Below, one piece after another: positions 1-8,755 of a stretch of 46,275 nt of DNA. The number at the start of each line of letters is the position of its first letter. Position 1 is the stretch's first letter. The position numbers and the translations under genes are program-made. The notes beneath the pieces are model-generated. The model searched no databases and was not told where the DNA came from. It was given only the letters and a program-made list of their open reading frames with translations. This stretch comes from Oscillospiraceae bacterium (lineage in GTDB: Bacteria > Bacillota > Clostridia > Oscillospirales > Oscillospiraceae): the NCBI GenBank assembly GCA_015067935.1, contig SVLL01000008.1, positions 1 through 46,275 on the forward strand, read 5' to 3'.

Positions 1-1
1 C

Positions 2-298
2 ACAGAGATAATCCTCAAAGTTTTTGAGAAGAACGCTGACCTGTTTGCAAACAAAGGAGAATTGTTTGGCTTTAATAAAATTGTTCTTATTGCAGACTCC
101 GATAGCCTTAACACGCTCTCAGAGATGGAATTATTCACGCTTCTGTGGTATTGCAGCTGTAAAAATGTCATAGCATACGAGGAAGCATATTATGTTAGTA
201 TGACAAGAAATGGGGTTATTGGTAGAATGATAAACGCATTGCACAATTTCCCTCTTTTGCGGATAGCACCGCAGGCGGCTATTAAAGAATCTAAGTGA
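2..298 (+). CDS. C-terminal fragment of a hypothetical protein, truncated by the window start
   Basis: Frame stays open from position 2 (TEIILKVFEKNADLFANKGELFGFNK...) to TGA at 296-298; no family recognised. Confidence 0.6.
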   Translation, partial: TEIILKVFEKNADLFANKGELFGFNKIVLIADSDSLNTLSEMELFTLLWYCSCKNVIAYEEAYYVSMTRNGVIGRMINALHNFPLLRIAPQAAIKESK

Positions 299-360
299 TT
301 CGTTTTGCAGTAGAGACATTTCGCCTCCACGGCAAAAAATATTTCGTTAAGCAAAAAAGC

Positions 361-390
361 AACACCCCACGGAGTGATCCGTGGGGTGTT
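361..390. terminator. Bidirectional rho-independent terminator
   Basis: 13-bp perfect stem AACACCCCACGGA-gtga-TCCGTGGGGTGTT; T-rich on the minus strand after the LuxR gene. Confidence 0.8.
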
Positions 391-403
391 TTGTGCATCA
401 GCA

Positions 404-1471
404 TCAGCTCTTATGCCCTGTTTGACAGGTCTTGCTTGTTTCAATAAGCTGTTTACGGGAGGATACACCAAGTTTTCCGTAGAGGTTCTTGTTGTGGAAT
501 TTCAAGGTATTTTCCTTAATGTTCAACTGATTCATAATCTCTTTCGTGGGAGTTCCTGCCAGATATGCCTGATAGATGGTCCGCTCGGTAGGGGTCAGGG
601 TTTCCAGTCCGGCAACGAATTGCTCCAGTGCTTCTGCGGAGATGTTGCCCGATTTTTGCGGTTCTTCAGCCGCCTTTGCGACCTGAAGAGCATTTTCCTT
701 TTGCAACACAAGCTCACGAAGTCGCTGATTCTCGTTCACCACAAGGTGCAGGCCCAAAAGAAACAGTTCGCTGATGATGTAGGAGACAGATAAAAACTCA
801 AAATCAATATCTGACAGCTGCTCAATCAGCCAAACGAAAATATTTACGAATACTGCAATTGCCAAAATCACTGCGTGGGAAGTGGTATCAATGGCTTTTT
901 TCAAAGAGGCCCGGATGATCACCATGACCATAGCCCCAAAGTAGCCCAGCAGATAGAACAGATACAGTAGATGCAGGGGACCGTACACCTTTTTTAGAAC
1001 AGATACGCCGTCCACCACGGCAAAGGAGACTTCCTTATAATAAATATCCATAATTCCCGGACTTGCTGCAATCAGGAACACAATGACGGAAAGCACGCCC
1101 AGAGAAATGGGCAGCCATTTTTTCCAAGGTGTATTGGTGGCATTCAGAATGATCATCAGCATTGCAAAGGGCAGAAAGACCGAGCCCAGATAGGAAAGCC
1201 GATTTGCCCAAAGCGCAGATTCCAGGCAGGAGGATACGGACAGCAGTGTGTATCCGATGTTGACCACCAGAACAGAGGAAAACAGCAGAACAAACCACAC
1301 TTTTTTCCGCTTCACCAAAATGCAGCAGCCGATCAAAAGCAACAGCGAAAGGCCTGCGGCGACACCGTAGATTATAGATAAATTGGCGGCTTTATCGCCC
1401 ACAGTCTGGCAGCCCGCAAGGCAAACAGCCAGCACCAGAGGGAAAAATATTGCCCAAAAACGCTTCTTCAT
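404..1471 (-). CDS. Membrane-anchored LuxR-family transcriptional regulator (multi-TM N-terminus, C-terminal LuxR HTH)
   Basis: Multiple hydrophobic segments; C-terminal LTPTERTIYQAYLAGTPTKEIMNQLNIKENTLKFHNKNLYGKLGVSSRKQL is a GerE/LuxR HTH. Confidence 0.85.
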   Translation of the reverse strand: MKKRFWAIFFPLVLAVCLAGCQTVGDKAANLSIIYGVAAGLSLLLLIGCCILVKRKKVWFVLLFSSVLVVNIGYTLLSVSSCLESALWANRLSYLGSVFLPFAMLMIILNATNTPWKKWLPISLGVLSVIVFLIAASPGIMDIYYKEVSFAVVDGVSVLKKVYGPLHLLYLFYLLGYFGAMVMVIIRASLKKAIDTTSHAVILAIAVFVNIFVWLIEQLSDIDFEFLSVSYIISELFLLGLHLVVNENQRLRELVLQKENALQVAKAAEEPQKSGNISAEALEQFVAGLETLTPTERTIYQAYLAGTPTKEIMNQLNIKENTLKFHNKNLYGKLGVSSRKQLIETSKTCQTGHKS

Positions 1472-1517
1472 ACGCTCTCTCCCAGCTCCTTTTCCGGGTA
1501 TCTGCCCAAAGGGTCAT

Positions 1518-1586
1518 CCCACACTTACCCCCACACTTTTTGGGAAAATATTTCAAAAACCCACACTTTTTATTTAAATAGTGTGG
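1518..1586. promoter_or_regulatory. Triple direct repeat CCCACACTT with an inverted GTGTGG half-site; candidate operator
   Basis: CCCACACTT at 1518, 1530 and 1560 (the last two are CCCACACTTTTT); CCACAC 1561-1566 opposed by GTGTGG 1581-1586. Confidence 0.5.
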
Positions 1587-1748
1587 CGGCACCTGCCAAG
1601 AAAAACTGTAAAATAGTACCTGTAAAGGTATCGAAAGTAGGGAGGGGGATTCTGCACCCAAAACACCTCCCTTTTCACCTACAGAATACCATAAGTATTG
1701 GGATCCGTCAAGTTTTCCCATTTTGACGGATGCGAAAGGAGATTTGTT

Positions 1749-3332
1749 ATGAAAAAATGTTTCGCTGCTTTGTTGTGTCTGGTGCTGCTTCTGTGCCTGC
1801 TGCCCATCCCTGCCCGGGCGGCTGCAATGAATCTGATCTCCCATGCACAGATCAGTGACCTGATTGGACCCCGGCACGGTAATCCTCCGGATACCTCCGC
1901 CGTTTCCGCAGAGCCGGAAAAGTACACAGTCAAATCCATTACATGGGCGGAATACGGACAGGACCGGAACTGGATCCGGGATCTGAAAGTCGGGGATACC
2001 TTCGTGATAGGGTATTACTATTTTGCCTTTATTGAGCTGAAGGCTGCGGAAAACTACATTTTTGACAAATCCTCTTCTCTGGAAGTGAACGGAGAAAAGG
2101 CTACATTCTTCGAAATTTATGACAGCGGAGAGCGTGCGGAGTTTTTCTTCCAGTACGACCCCTGTATGAAAAATATCGACAAGGTGGAGCTGACAGTTGT
2201 TCTTCCCGTTGTGGGCAAGACTCCCACCTTTGCCAAGGCAGAGGGAGAGGGCTATATAAGCCAGAACATTGGCGGCATCAGCAACCAGACCAACGGTGTC
2301 ACCTGGACCAATCAGAGCACCGGCGTGAATCTTTCCGTGAACAATCCCTTCAAGGAGGGCACCAAATACACGGTGACTTATCACCTGACGGCGAAGGAAT
2401 ATTATCAGTTCAACGGCACCAAGTACTATATCAACGGTCAGCGGGTGGAGTTCAAGTCCTCCAATATGGGGCAGACCGAAGTGGTACTGGAGCTGAAGGA
2501 CCTGATTCCAGATGACAAGAAAACCGAACTGAACGAGCTTGCTCTTTTTGTACCCACTCCCAAAGAAGGAGAAAAGCCGGACTATACCAAGCTCACCGGC
2601 ACCGGCTATTACAGCGATAACGGTGTATACGGCAGCTCGACCCGGATTTTTAAAAACGGCATTGCCTGGTATAAATCCGCTTCCTCTTTCTTCAGCCCCG
2701 GAACGGGAGAGACCTTCGAGGGGGGCAAAGAGTATACACTCAAGCTTTCTCTGTTGCCTGAAGAGGGCTACAAATTCGCCAAGACGATGAATGTGACCGT
2801 CAACGGCAAGGCTGCAACAGTAGAAAGCTTTGACGATGGCGGCATTACCGTTTCCATTTCCTTGAAGGCTGCGGAAAAGGAGCATGTACATACACCGGAT
2901 GACTGGCATTTTGACGCAGTGTACCACTGGAAGGTCTGCTCATTGTCCACCTGCGGAGAGATGCTGACCGAAAGGATCTTCCACGAGGATGCCGATGGCG
3001 ACCGCTTCTGCGATGCCTGTGGCTTTGAGGTGACCCTCCCTCCGGAGTATACCGTACCCGGAACGCAGCCTACGGAACCCAGCAATCCTACAGAACCCAG
3101 TGTGCCCAGCGATCCTACAGAACCCGGTGAACCTACCGAGCCGTCTGTACCCACCGTTCCGACGGAGCCCACAGAGCCCACCACTCCCGGCTCTCAGGCA
3201 CCCACTACCGACAACACCCCCACAGAAAAGCAAGAGGATGCATTCCCTTGGTGGGGGATCGTGCTGGTTGCTGCGGCTGCCGGCGGCATCGGATTCGGTG
3301 CGACAACGCTGCTCCTTAAGAAGAAAAAATAG
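1749..3332 (+). CDS. Secreted/cell-surface protein with beta-type repeats, Pro/Thr/Glu stalk and C-terminal TM anchor
   Basis: Signal peptide MKKCFAALLCLVLLLCLLPIPARA; PTEPS-type stalk; C-terminal WGIVLVAAAAGGIGFGATTLLLKKKK; ATG 1749 has an upstream GAAAGGAG. Confidence 0.8.
   Translation: MKKCFAALLCLVLLLCLLPIPARAAAMNLISHAQISDLIGPRHGNPPDTSAVSAEPEKYTVKSITWAEYGQDRNWIRDLKVGDTFVIGYYYFAFIELKAAENYIFDKSSSLEVNGEKATFFEIYDSGERAEFFFQYDPCMKNIDKVELTVVLPVVGKTPTFAKAEGEGYISQNIGGISNQTNGVTWTNQSTGVNLSVNNPFKEGTKYTVTYHLTAKEYYQFNGTKYYINGQRVEFKSSNMGQTEVVLELKDLIPDDKKTELNELALFVPTPKEGEKPDYTKLTGTGYYSDNGVYGSSTRIFKNGIAWYKSASSFFSPGTGETFEGGKEYTLKLSLLPEEGYKFAKTMNVTVNGKAATVESFDDGGITVSISLKAAEKEHVHTPDDWHFDAVYHWKVCSLSTCGEMLTERIFHEDADGDRFCDACGFEVTLPPEYTVPGTQPTEPSNPTEPSVPSDPTEPGEPTEPSVPTVPTEPTEPTTPGSQAPTTDNTPTEKQEDAFPWWGIVLVAAAAGGIGFGATTLLLKKKK
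3060..3190 (+). repeat. Degenerate in-frame tandem repeat encoding (P-T/S-E/D/V-P) stalk
   Basis: Translation PTEPSNPTEPSVPSDPTEPGEPTEPSVPTVPTEPTEPTTPG. Confidence 0.8.
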
Positions 3333-3428
3333 ATTTCCTGTTTCGCCCTTATTAAGGGCTGAAGATAACCTGATAATGAATTCACTCGGAGCAATGCACG
3401 GAACCGGTAAAAACGGACAATAGACAAA

Positions 3429-3468
3429 ATACCCCCTGATGTAGGATAACAACTACATCAGGGGGTAT
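3429..3468. terminator. Bidirectional terminator between convergent genes
   Basis: 16-bp stem ATACCCCCTGATGTAG / CTACATCAGGGGGTAT. Confidence 0.85.
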
Positions 3469-3474
3469 TATATC

Positions 3475-4323
3475 TCAGCCACCCAGATTGGCAAGGAATT
3501 CTTGCTTTTTCTGCGTTCCGTAGGGGGCGTATGCACCGCTTTGCAGCTTATCGAAGGCCACTTCCACAGCCTCTTCCCAGCTTTCCTTTTCCCGGTTGAC
3601 CAGAATAGGGTAGTAGTGGACACCGTTCTTTTCCGCAGCATCGCAATCGCCGGGGGCATCGCCGATCATAATCACCTTGTCAGGATCGTAACCGAATTTC
3701 AGCATCGCCCCAATGCAGGCGGCCTTGGAGCCAACATCCTGCGCCAGCACGATGTCCGTATGCGCCAGCAGACCGAACTTGCCCCATTCCTCTTCCACCG
3801 CATCCCGGTTGGCGGAGGATACCATTGCCACATCCGCAAAGGTGTGGGCGGCGGCCAGACCCTCTTTTGCTCCGGCATAGGGGACCTTCAGGCTTTCGTC
3901 CAACAAAACAATGGCAGCATTCACTGCCTTGGACCAGGAAAGGGCTTTGCTAAGAACCAGCTTTGCATCCCCATCGGCAGCTTCCGCAGCCTTGGCAACC
4001 GCATCGTTACTCAGGGCAGGGGCAGTGTTTGCCCACTCCACCAGTGCATCCACGCCGGTGATTTTGGTGTACTTGCCGTCAATTTCCTTCAGGGCCATGG
4101 CAAGCCCCTTAAAGCGGTTAATGCCCCGGGTCATGGAGAACAGATTGATCACATTCCAGCGGTCCAGAATTTCCGTCTTCCATTCCTCCAGTCCCCATTC
4201 AGTGACCATACAGGGGCCGAAGCAATGAAAATGCTTGCAATTCATGGTGTCCATCACGCAGCCATCGGAATCCACGCAGACCAGATAGTCGTGCTTTTTC
4301 TCAAAAGTATCAAAAATAGACAT
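3475..4323 (-). CDS. HAD-family hydrolase
   Basis: Motif I VDSDGCVMD and late motif VIMIGDAPGDCDAAEKNG; likely start MSIFDTFEKK at 4323. Confidence 0.8.
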   Translation of the reverse strand: MSIFDTFEKKHDYLVCVDSDGCVMDTMNCKHFHCFGPCMVTEWGLEEWKTEILDRWNVINLFSMTRGINRFKGLAMALKEIDGKYTKITGVDALVEWANTAPALSNDAVAKAAEAADGDAKLVLSKALSWSKAVNAAIVLLDESLKVPYAGAKEGLAAAHTFADVAMVSSANRDAVEEEWGKFGLLAHTDIVLAQDVGSKAACIGAMLKFGYDPDKVIMIGDAPGDCDAAEKNGVHYYPILVNREKESWEEAVEVAFDKLQSGAYAPYGTQKKQEFLANLGG

Positions 4324-4333
4324 TTTTATCCCC

Positions 4334-6109
4334 TTACATGTGTGTGTCGAACATACCGCAGTAGGAATCAATGGGGTCGGTGCCCTTGAAGGCCTCGGGA
4401 CCGGTCAGCAGTGCATCCACCAGTGCGTCCATCGTATCGTCATTGGAATCATAGGTGTTGATATAGGTGCGCAGCATCGGCACATCTGCCAGCATTGTGG
4501 GCTTATTCACGGAGATGCCGATGACGGGCAGCTCGTGGACATACCAGGGAATTTCACCGCCGCCCTTGCTCAGGCCGAAGGAGGGGTGACCGTTGGTAAC
4601 ATCCAGCAGGGAAATGACCATATCGTTCTCTGCAGTAAAGTCGGCAATGGCGTGCTTGCCGGCAAAGTACAGATTCAGGCTGGGTTTTTCACCGGCAGCG
4701 ATCATCTGCTGGATCTTCTCCAAGGGGCTGACATAGATGTGGGCATCAAAGCCCTTTTCGATCAGCCGGTCACGGAGCTTTTCGGCAGGGGTCTTTTTGT
4801 TGGCACCGCCGCCCATAGCCATAGCAGCCAGTGCCATCAGGGGATTGGGTGCGCCCTTGATGTGAACGATCATGATCCGCTTGGTTTTTTCGGGGTTCAG
4901 GGGCAGCACGCCCTCGTCTTTATACTTGACCAGCGTCAGGCTGTCCTTGGAGATGGCGGGGGCGACAGCCTTGAATTCGGGATTCTGCAGGGCGGCGGTC
5001 AACTCTTCGTCGGTGCCGCACAGCTGCTCTGCGCTCTTGCGGTGCATACCCTTGGCGGCCTTCAGACCCAGAATACGGGTCAGGGCTTCCGTCATCCGCG
5101 CCTCGCTGATAACGCCGCTTCTGTAAGCATCCAACATAAAGCCGTAGTCTTCCTCGGGGTCGTTGAAGAACAGGAACATATCGCAGCCGGCGTTGATGGC
5201 GGCAGGCAGCATATCCTTGCGCTGCATCCGGTTGGTCATACCCACCATGTGGGAGGCATCGGTAACCACCATACCGTTGAAGCCCAGCTCGCCGCGGAGC
5301 AGGTCGGTCATAATTTCCTTGCTCAGGGTGGCAGGCATAATGGTGTCGGCAGTGATTTCGGGGTCGATTTCCTGCATATAGGTGGGCATCAGAATGTGAC
5401 CGCCCATAATGGCGTCCAGACCGCCGTCGATCAGGGTCTTGTACACATGGCCGTAGGATGCCATCCAGTCATCGTGACCGAAGTGATTCACATTGTTGGA
5501 AATATGGGCATCCCGGTAGTCCTGACCGTTGCCGGGGAAGTGCTTGGCGCAGCAGTAGACGCCCTCGGTCTCGTGCAGGCCGTCCATAAAGGCCTTGCCC
5601 ATAGAAGCAACCAGCTTGGGGTCGTTGCCGTAGGCCCGGGAGAGGACCTCTTCACATTCCCAGTTGTAGGTGATGTCCACAACGGGTGCAAATGCCATAT
5701 TGCAGCCGGTTGCCTTGATCTGCACGCCGGATATTTTGCCCATTGCCTGTGCATACTCTGTTTTGCCGGTAGCACCGATTTTTACCTGACTGGAAACGAA
5801 GGTGCCGTCGGGGCAGACGCCGTTGCCGCCCTGTTCCGGGTTGCAGGCGATGAATACAGGCACCTTTGCATATTTCTGCAGGGTGCGGTTCTGATTCAGA
5901 ACCATCTGGCCGGGCATGGCATTATAGCGGCAGCCGCCCAAGTGATACTTTTCCATCAGCTCCTGCAGGTATTCTTCAGAATTGCCGGCAGTCAGCTGCC
6001 AGAATAACTGTCCCACCTTTTCCTCGTCGGTCATTCCGGCGATGGTGCTTTCCACCCAGGCGATGTCCGCGTCGGAAAGACAGTAGGGTTTTGCTTTTAA
6101 ATTAACCAT
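4334..6109 (-). CDS. Glycoside hydrolase family 3 N-terminal domain protein (beta-N-acetylhexosaminidase/NagZ-like)
   Basis: KHFPGNGQDYRDAHISNN and VVTDASHM motifs typical of GH3. Confidence 0.85.
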   Translation of the reverse strand: MVNLKAKPYCLSDADIAWVESTIAGMTDEEKVGQLFWQLTAGNSEEYLQELMEKYHLGGCRYNAMPGQMVLNQNRTLQKYAKVPVFIACNPEQGGNGVCPDGTFVSSQVKIGATGKTEYAQAMGKISGVQIKATGCNMAFAPVVDITYNWECEEVLSRAYGNDPKLVASMGKAFMDGLHETEGVYCCAKHFPGNGQDYRDAHISNNVNHFGHDDWMASYGHVYKTLIDGGLDAIMGGHILMPTYMQEIDPEITADTIMPATLSKEIMTDLLRGELGFNGMVVTDASHMVGMTNRMQRKDMLPAAINAGCDMFLFFNDPEEDYGFMLDAYRSGVISEARMTEALTRILGLKAAKGMHRKSAEQLCGTDEELTAALQNPEFKAVAPAISKDSLTLVKYKDEGVLPLNPEKTKRIMIVHIKGAPNPLMALAAMAMGGGANKKTPAEKLRDRLIEKGFDAHIYVSPLEKIQQMIAAGEKPSLNLYFAGKHAIADFTAENDMVISLLDVTNGHPSFGLSKGGGEIPWYVHELPVIGISVNKPTMLADVPMLRTYINTYDSNDDTMDALVDALLTGPEAFKGTDPIDSYCGMFDTHM

Positions 6110-6138
6110 AAATGGTTGCTCCTTTCCCTTACATTAAG

Positions 6139-6182
6139 TCGTATACGACGGGATTATAGCACAAAAATCCCTTTCCTGCAAC
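6139..6182 (-). promoter_or_regulatory. Promoter with palindromic operator for the GH3-HAD genes
   Basis: Minus strand TTGCAG-17 nt-TATAAT (plus 6177-6182 / 6154-6159), followed by 12-bp palindrome GTCGTATACGAC (6139-6150) near the expected +1. Confidence 0.6.
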
Positions 6183-6297
6183 AAGAATCCACACAATGAT
6201 TTGCAAAGAGAAAATTGGGAGGATTGGGGTAAATGCCAAAATAGCCATGCTTTTTTTGTTGAAAATGTAGAAAAGCAAAAATACATAATTTGGTAGA

Positions 6298-6355
6298 TTG
6301 ACATTTTTGCGCGTATGTAATAGAATATACCTGCACCAAATTGGAATCGTTTCCA
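6298..6355 (+). promoter_or_regulatory. Promoter plus LacI-family-like operator
   Basis: TTGACA (6298) -17- TAGAAT (6321); imperfect palindrome TGGAATCGTTTCCA at 6342-6355 with central CG. Confidence 0.6.
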
Positions 6356-6424
6356 GTTTTATTTCCCCGGCTTTTACGGCATCTGCCGTTTAGCAAATAT
6401 TTATCATTTATGGAGGAAACCCAC

Positions 6425-7681
6425 ATGAAGAAGACCATTGCATTGCTGCTGGCTTGCCTGCTGATTGTTGGCATGTTCGCTGGCTGCACTCAGGCTGAAA
6501 CTGATGAGAAGGGTTCTGTTTACTACCTGAACTTCAAGCCTGAATTCAACGACGCTCTGACCGAGCTGGCTGCCAAGTATACCGCTAAGACCGGTATCGA
6601 GGTTAAGATTGTTACCGCTGCTTCCGGCGATTACAACAACACCCTGACCAGCAACATCAAGGATGTCACCATTTTCAACATCGGCAACGCTGCCGCCCTG
6701 GCTGACTGGGATGAGTACGCTCTGGATCTGACCGACTCTGCCATCGCCAAGGAACTGACCACCAACGACTTCAACCTGTACAACGCTGACGGCGAGCTGA
6801 AGGCTATCGGCAACTGCTACGAGTCCTTTGGTATCATCGTCAACACCAAGCTGCTGGGCGATGCCGGCTACGAGCTGTCCGACATCACCGACTACGCTTC
6901 CCTGAAGACCGTCGTGGAAGACATCCACGCTCGCGCTGCTGAGCTGGGCTTCGATGCATTCACCACCTCCGGCCTGCAGGATTCCTCTTCCTGGCGTTTC
7001 TCCGGCCACCTGGCCACTCTGCCCCTGCACTACGAGGGCGTTAAGTCCGCTGTCGCTACCATCACCGGTGAGAAGCTGGACCTGTTCAAGAATGTTTGGG
7101 ATCTGTACATCAACAACGCTGCTGCTGACCCCACCACTCTGACCGGCGAGTCCGATGCTGCTGCTGAGTTCAAGGCCGGCAAGGCTGTGTTCTATCAGAA
7201 CGGTACTTGGGAGTACGCAGGCCTGAAGGAAGCCGGTATGACCGACGACCAGCTGGCTATGATCCCCATCTACTGCGGTGCTGAGAACGATGCCAAGTCT
7301 GCTCTGTGCTCCGGTACCGAGAACTGCTGGGCTATCAACGCTAAGGCTTCCAAGGCTGACCAGAAGGCTTCTATCGATTTCCTGGTATGGCTGGTGACCG
7401 ACGCTGAGGCTTCCCGCGTTTATGTTGATCAGCTGGGTGCTGTTCCCTTCAAGAACTGCCCCGCTTCTTCCAACAAGTTCGTTGCTGACGGCAATGCTAT
7501 GCTGGCTGCCGGCAAGACCTCTATCTCCTGGGCTTTCAACTACACTCCCAATGTTGACGCTTGGAGAGCTACCGTTGTTACCGCTCTGGCCGCTTACTCC
7601 GCAGGTACTGCTGAGTGGAGCACCGTCGTCGAAGCTTTCGTGGACGGCTGGGCTTACGAGTACGGCGTTGTCAACGGATAA
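6425..7681 (+). CDS. Sugar ABC transporter substrate-binding lipoprotein
   Basis: Lipobox LIVGMFAGC; extracellular solute-binding family 1 style; upstream of two permeases. Confidence 0.9.
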   Translation: MKKTIALLLACLLIVGMFAGCTQAETDEKGSVYYLNFKPEFNDALTELAAKYTAKTGIEVKIVTAASGDYNNTLTSNIKDVTIFNIGNAAALADWDEYALDLTDSAIAKELTTNDFNLYNADGELKAIGNCYESFGIIVNTKLLGDAGYELSDITDYASLKTVVEDIHARAAELGFDAFTTSGLQDSSSWRFSGHLATLPLHYEGVKSAVATITGEKLDLFKNVWDLYINNAAADPTTLTGESDAAAEFKAGKAVFYQNGTWEYAGLKEAGMTDDQLAMIPIYCGAENDAKSALCSGTENCWAINAKASKADQKASIDFLVWLVTDAEASRVYVDQLGAVPFKNCPASSNKFVADGNAMLAAGKTSISWAFNYTPNVDAWRATVVTALAAYSAGTAEWSTVVEAFVDGWAYEYGVVNG

Positions 7682-7716
7682 TAATTCGATATCCGGACGA
7701 CTCAACAATCCAACCG

Positions 7717-7745
7717 GGGGCGGGCGAAATGCCCGCCCCTTTTTG
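7717..7745 (+). terminator. Intra-operon terminator/attenuator after the SBP gene
   Basis: GGGGCGGGC-gaaat-GCCCGCCCC followed by a T-tract. Confidence 0.8.
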
Positions 7746-7846
7746 CAAAGCTTCCTGAGCAGGGCGGAGCTGTGAGAAAATCCCACAGTTGCGCCTTGCT
7801 TTGGAAAGCAAAGAACACAACGACCAATCATCAGGAGGAATGCTTT

Positions 7847-8755
7847 ATGGCGAAAAAACCCGATCCTGCCGGCCTGAACAGTCGGCTGCTGCGCAAACCG
7901 ATTCAAAGATTCGGATGGCTTTTCCTGCTTCCCACCTTTATCGCGTTTTGCATCGGCTTTATCTGGCCGTTTATGCAGGGCATTTACCTTTCGTTCTGCA
8001 AGTTCAATGTGCCGTCCGATGCCAAGTTCATCGGCTGGGAAAACTATGTTAAGGTATTCAAGGACGCAGGCTTTATGAATGCCTTCAAAAACACCACCGT
8101 GTTTGCGGTGGCATCCATCATTCTGATCAATGTGGTGGCCTTTATGCTGGCATACGCCCTGACCCAGAAGATGCGTTTTGCCAACATTTTCCGTACCGTA
8201 TTCTTTATGCCCAATCTGATCGGCGGTGTGGTGCTGGGTTACATCTGGAGCCTGATTTTTGACGGCATTCTGGCAGCCTACTCTACCTACCTGACCGCTG
8301 ACCCCACCTACGGTATGGTGGGTCTGGTGATTCTGGTGGCGTGGCAGCAGATCGGCTATATGATGATCATTTACATTGCCGGCTTGCAGGCCGTTCCCGA
8401 GGATATGCTGGAGGCCGCCAAGATCGACGGTGCTACCGGCAGACAGACCCTGCTGCGGGTCATTATCCCCAATGTGATGCCGTCCATCACCATCTGCACC
8501 TTCCTGACCCTGACCAACTCCTTCAAGCTCTTCGACCAGAATCTGGCTCTGACCGGCGGTATGCCCAGCCTGATGATCGACGGTGCCAAGATCAACACCA
8601 CCGAGCTGCTGGCACTGAATATCTACTCCACCTACAACATCAGCAAGAACTACCATGGTGTGGCGCAGGCCAAGGCCGTGATCTTCTTCCTGCTGGTGGC
8701 TGTGCTGGCCATTGCCCAGCAGACACTGACCAAGCGTAAGGAGGTACAGCAGTAA
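7847..8755 (+). CDS. Sugar ABC transporter permease (MalF/UgpA-type)
   Basis: Six-TM permease with EAAKIDGATGRQTLLRVIIP EAA loop; ATG 7847 after AGGAGGAA. Confidence 0.9.
   Translation: MAKKPDPAGLNSRLLRKPIQRFGWLFLLPTFIAFCIGFIWPFMQGIYLSFCKFNVPSDAKFIGWENYVKVFKDAGFMNAFKNTTVFAVASIILINVVAFMLAYALTQKMRFANIFRTVFFMPNLIGGVVLGYIWSLIFDGILAAYSTYLTADPTYGMVGLVILVAWQQIGYMMIIYIAGLQAVPEDMLEAAKIDGATGRQTLLRVIIPNVMPSITICTFLTLTNSFKLFDQNLALTGGMPSLMIDGAKINTTELLALNIYSTYNISKNYHGVAQAKAVIFFLLVAVLAIAQQTLTKRKEVQQ

Noticed and set aside
1392-2927. 511-aa minus-strand ORF
   Set aside because: Overlaps the surface protein and LuxR genes out of frame; composition of a shadow ORF.
3060-3190. Repeat block as possible CRISPR
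   Set aside because: In-frame degenerate PTEP codon repeats, no constant repeat/spacer structure.
4340-6007. 555-aa plus-strand ORF
   Set aside because: Shadow ORF opposite the GH3 gene; Gly/His/Val-rich composition typical of reverse-frame artefacts.
6404-8656. 750-aa minus-strand ORF
   Set aside because: Antisense to the SBP and first permease genes; arises from codon bias of the real genes and has no SD or domain logic.
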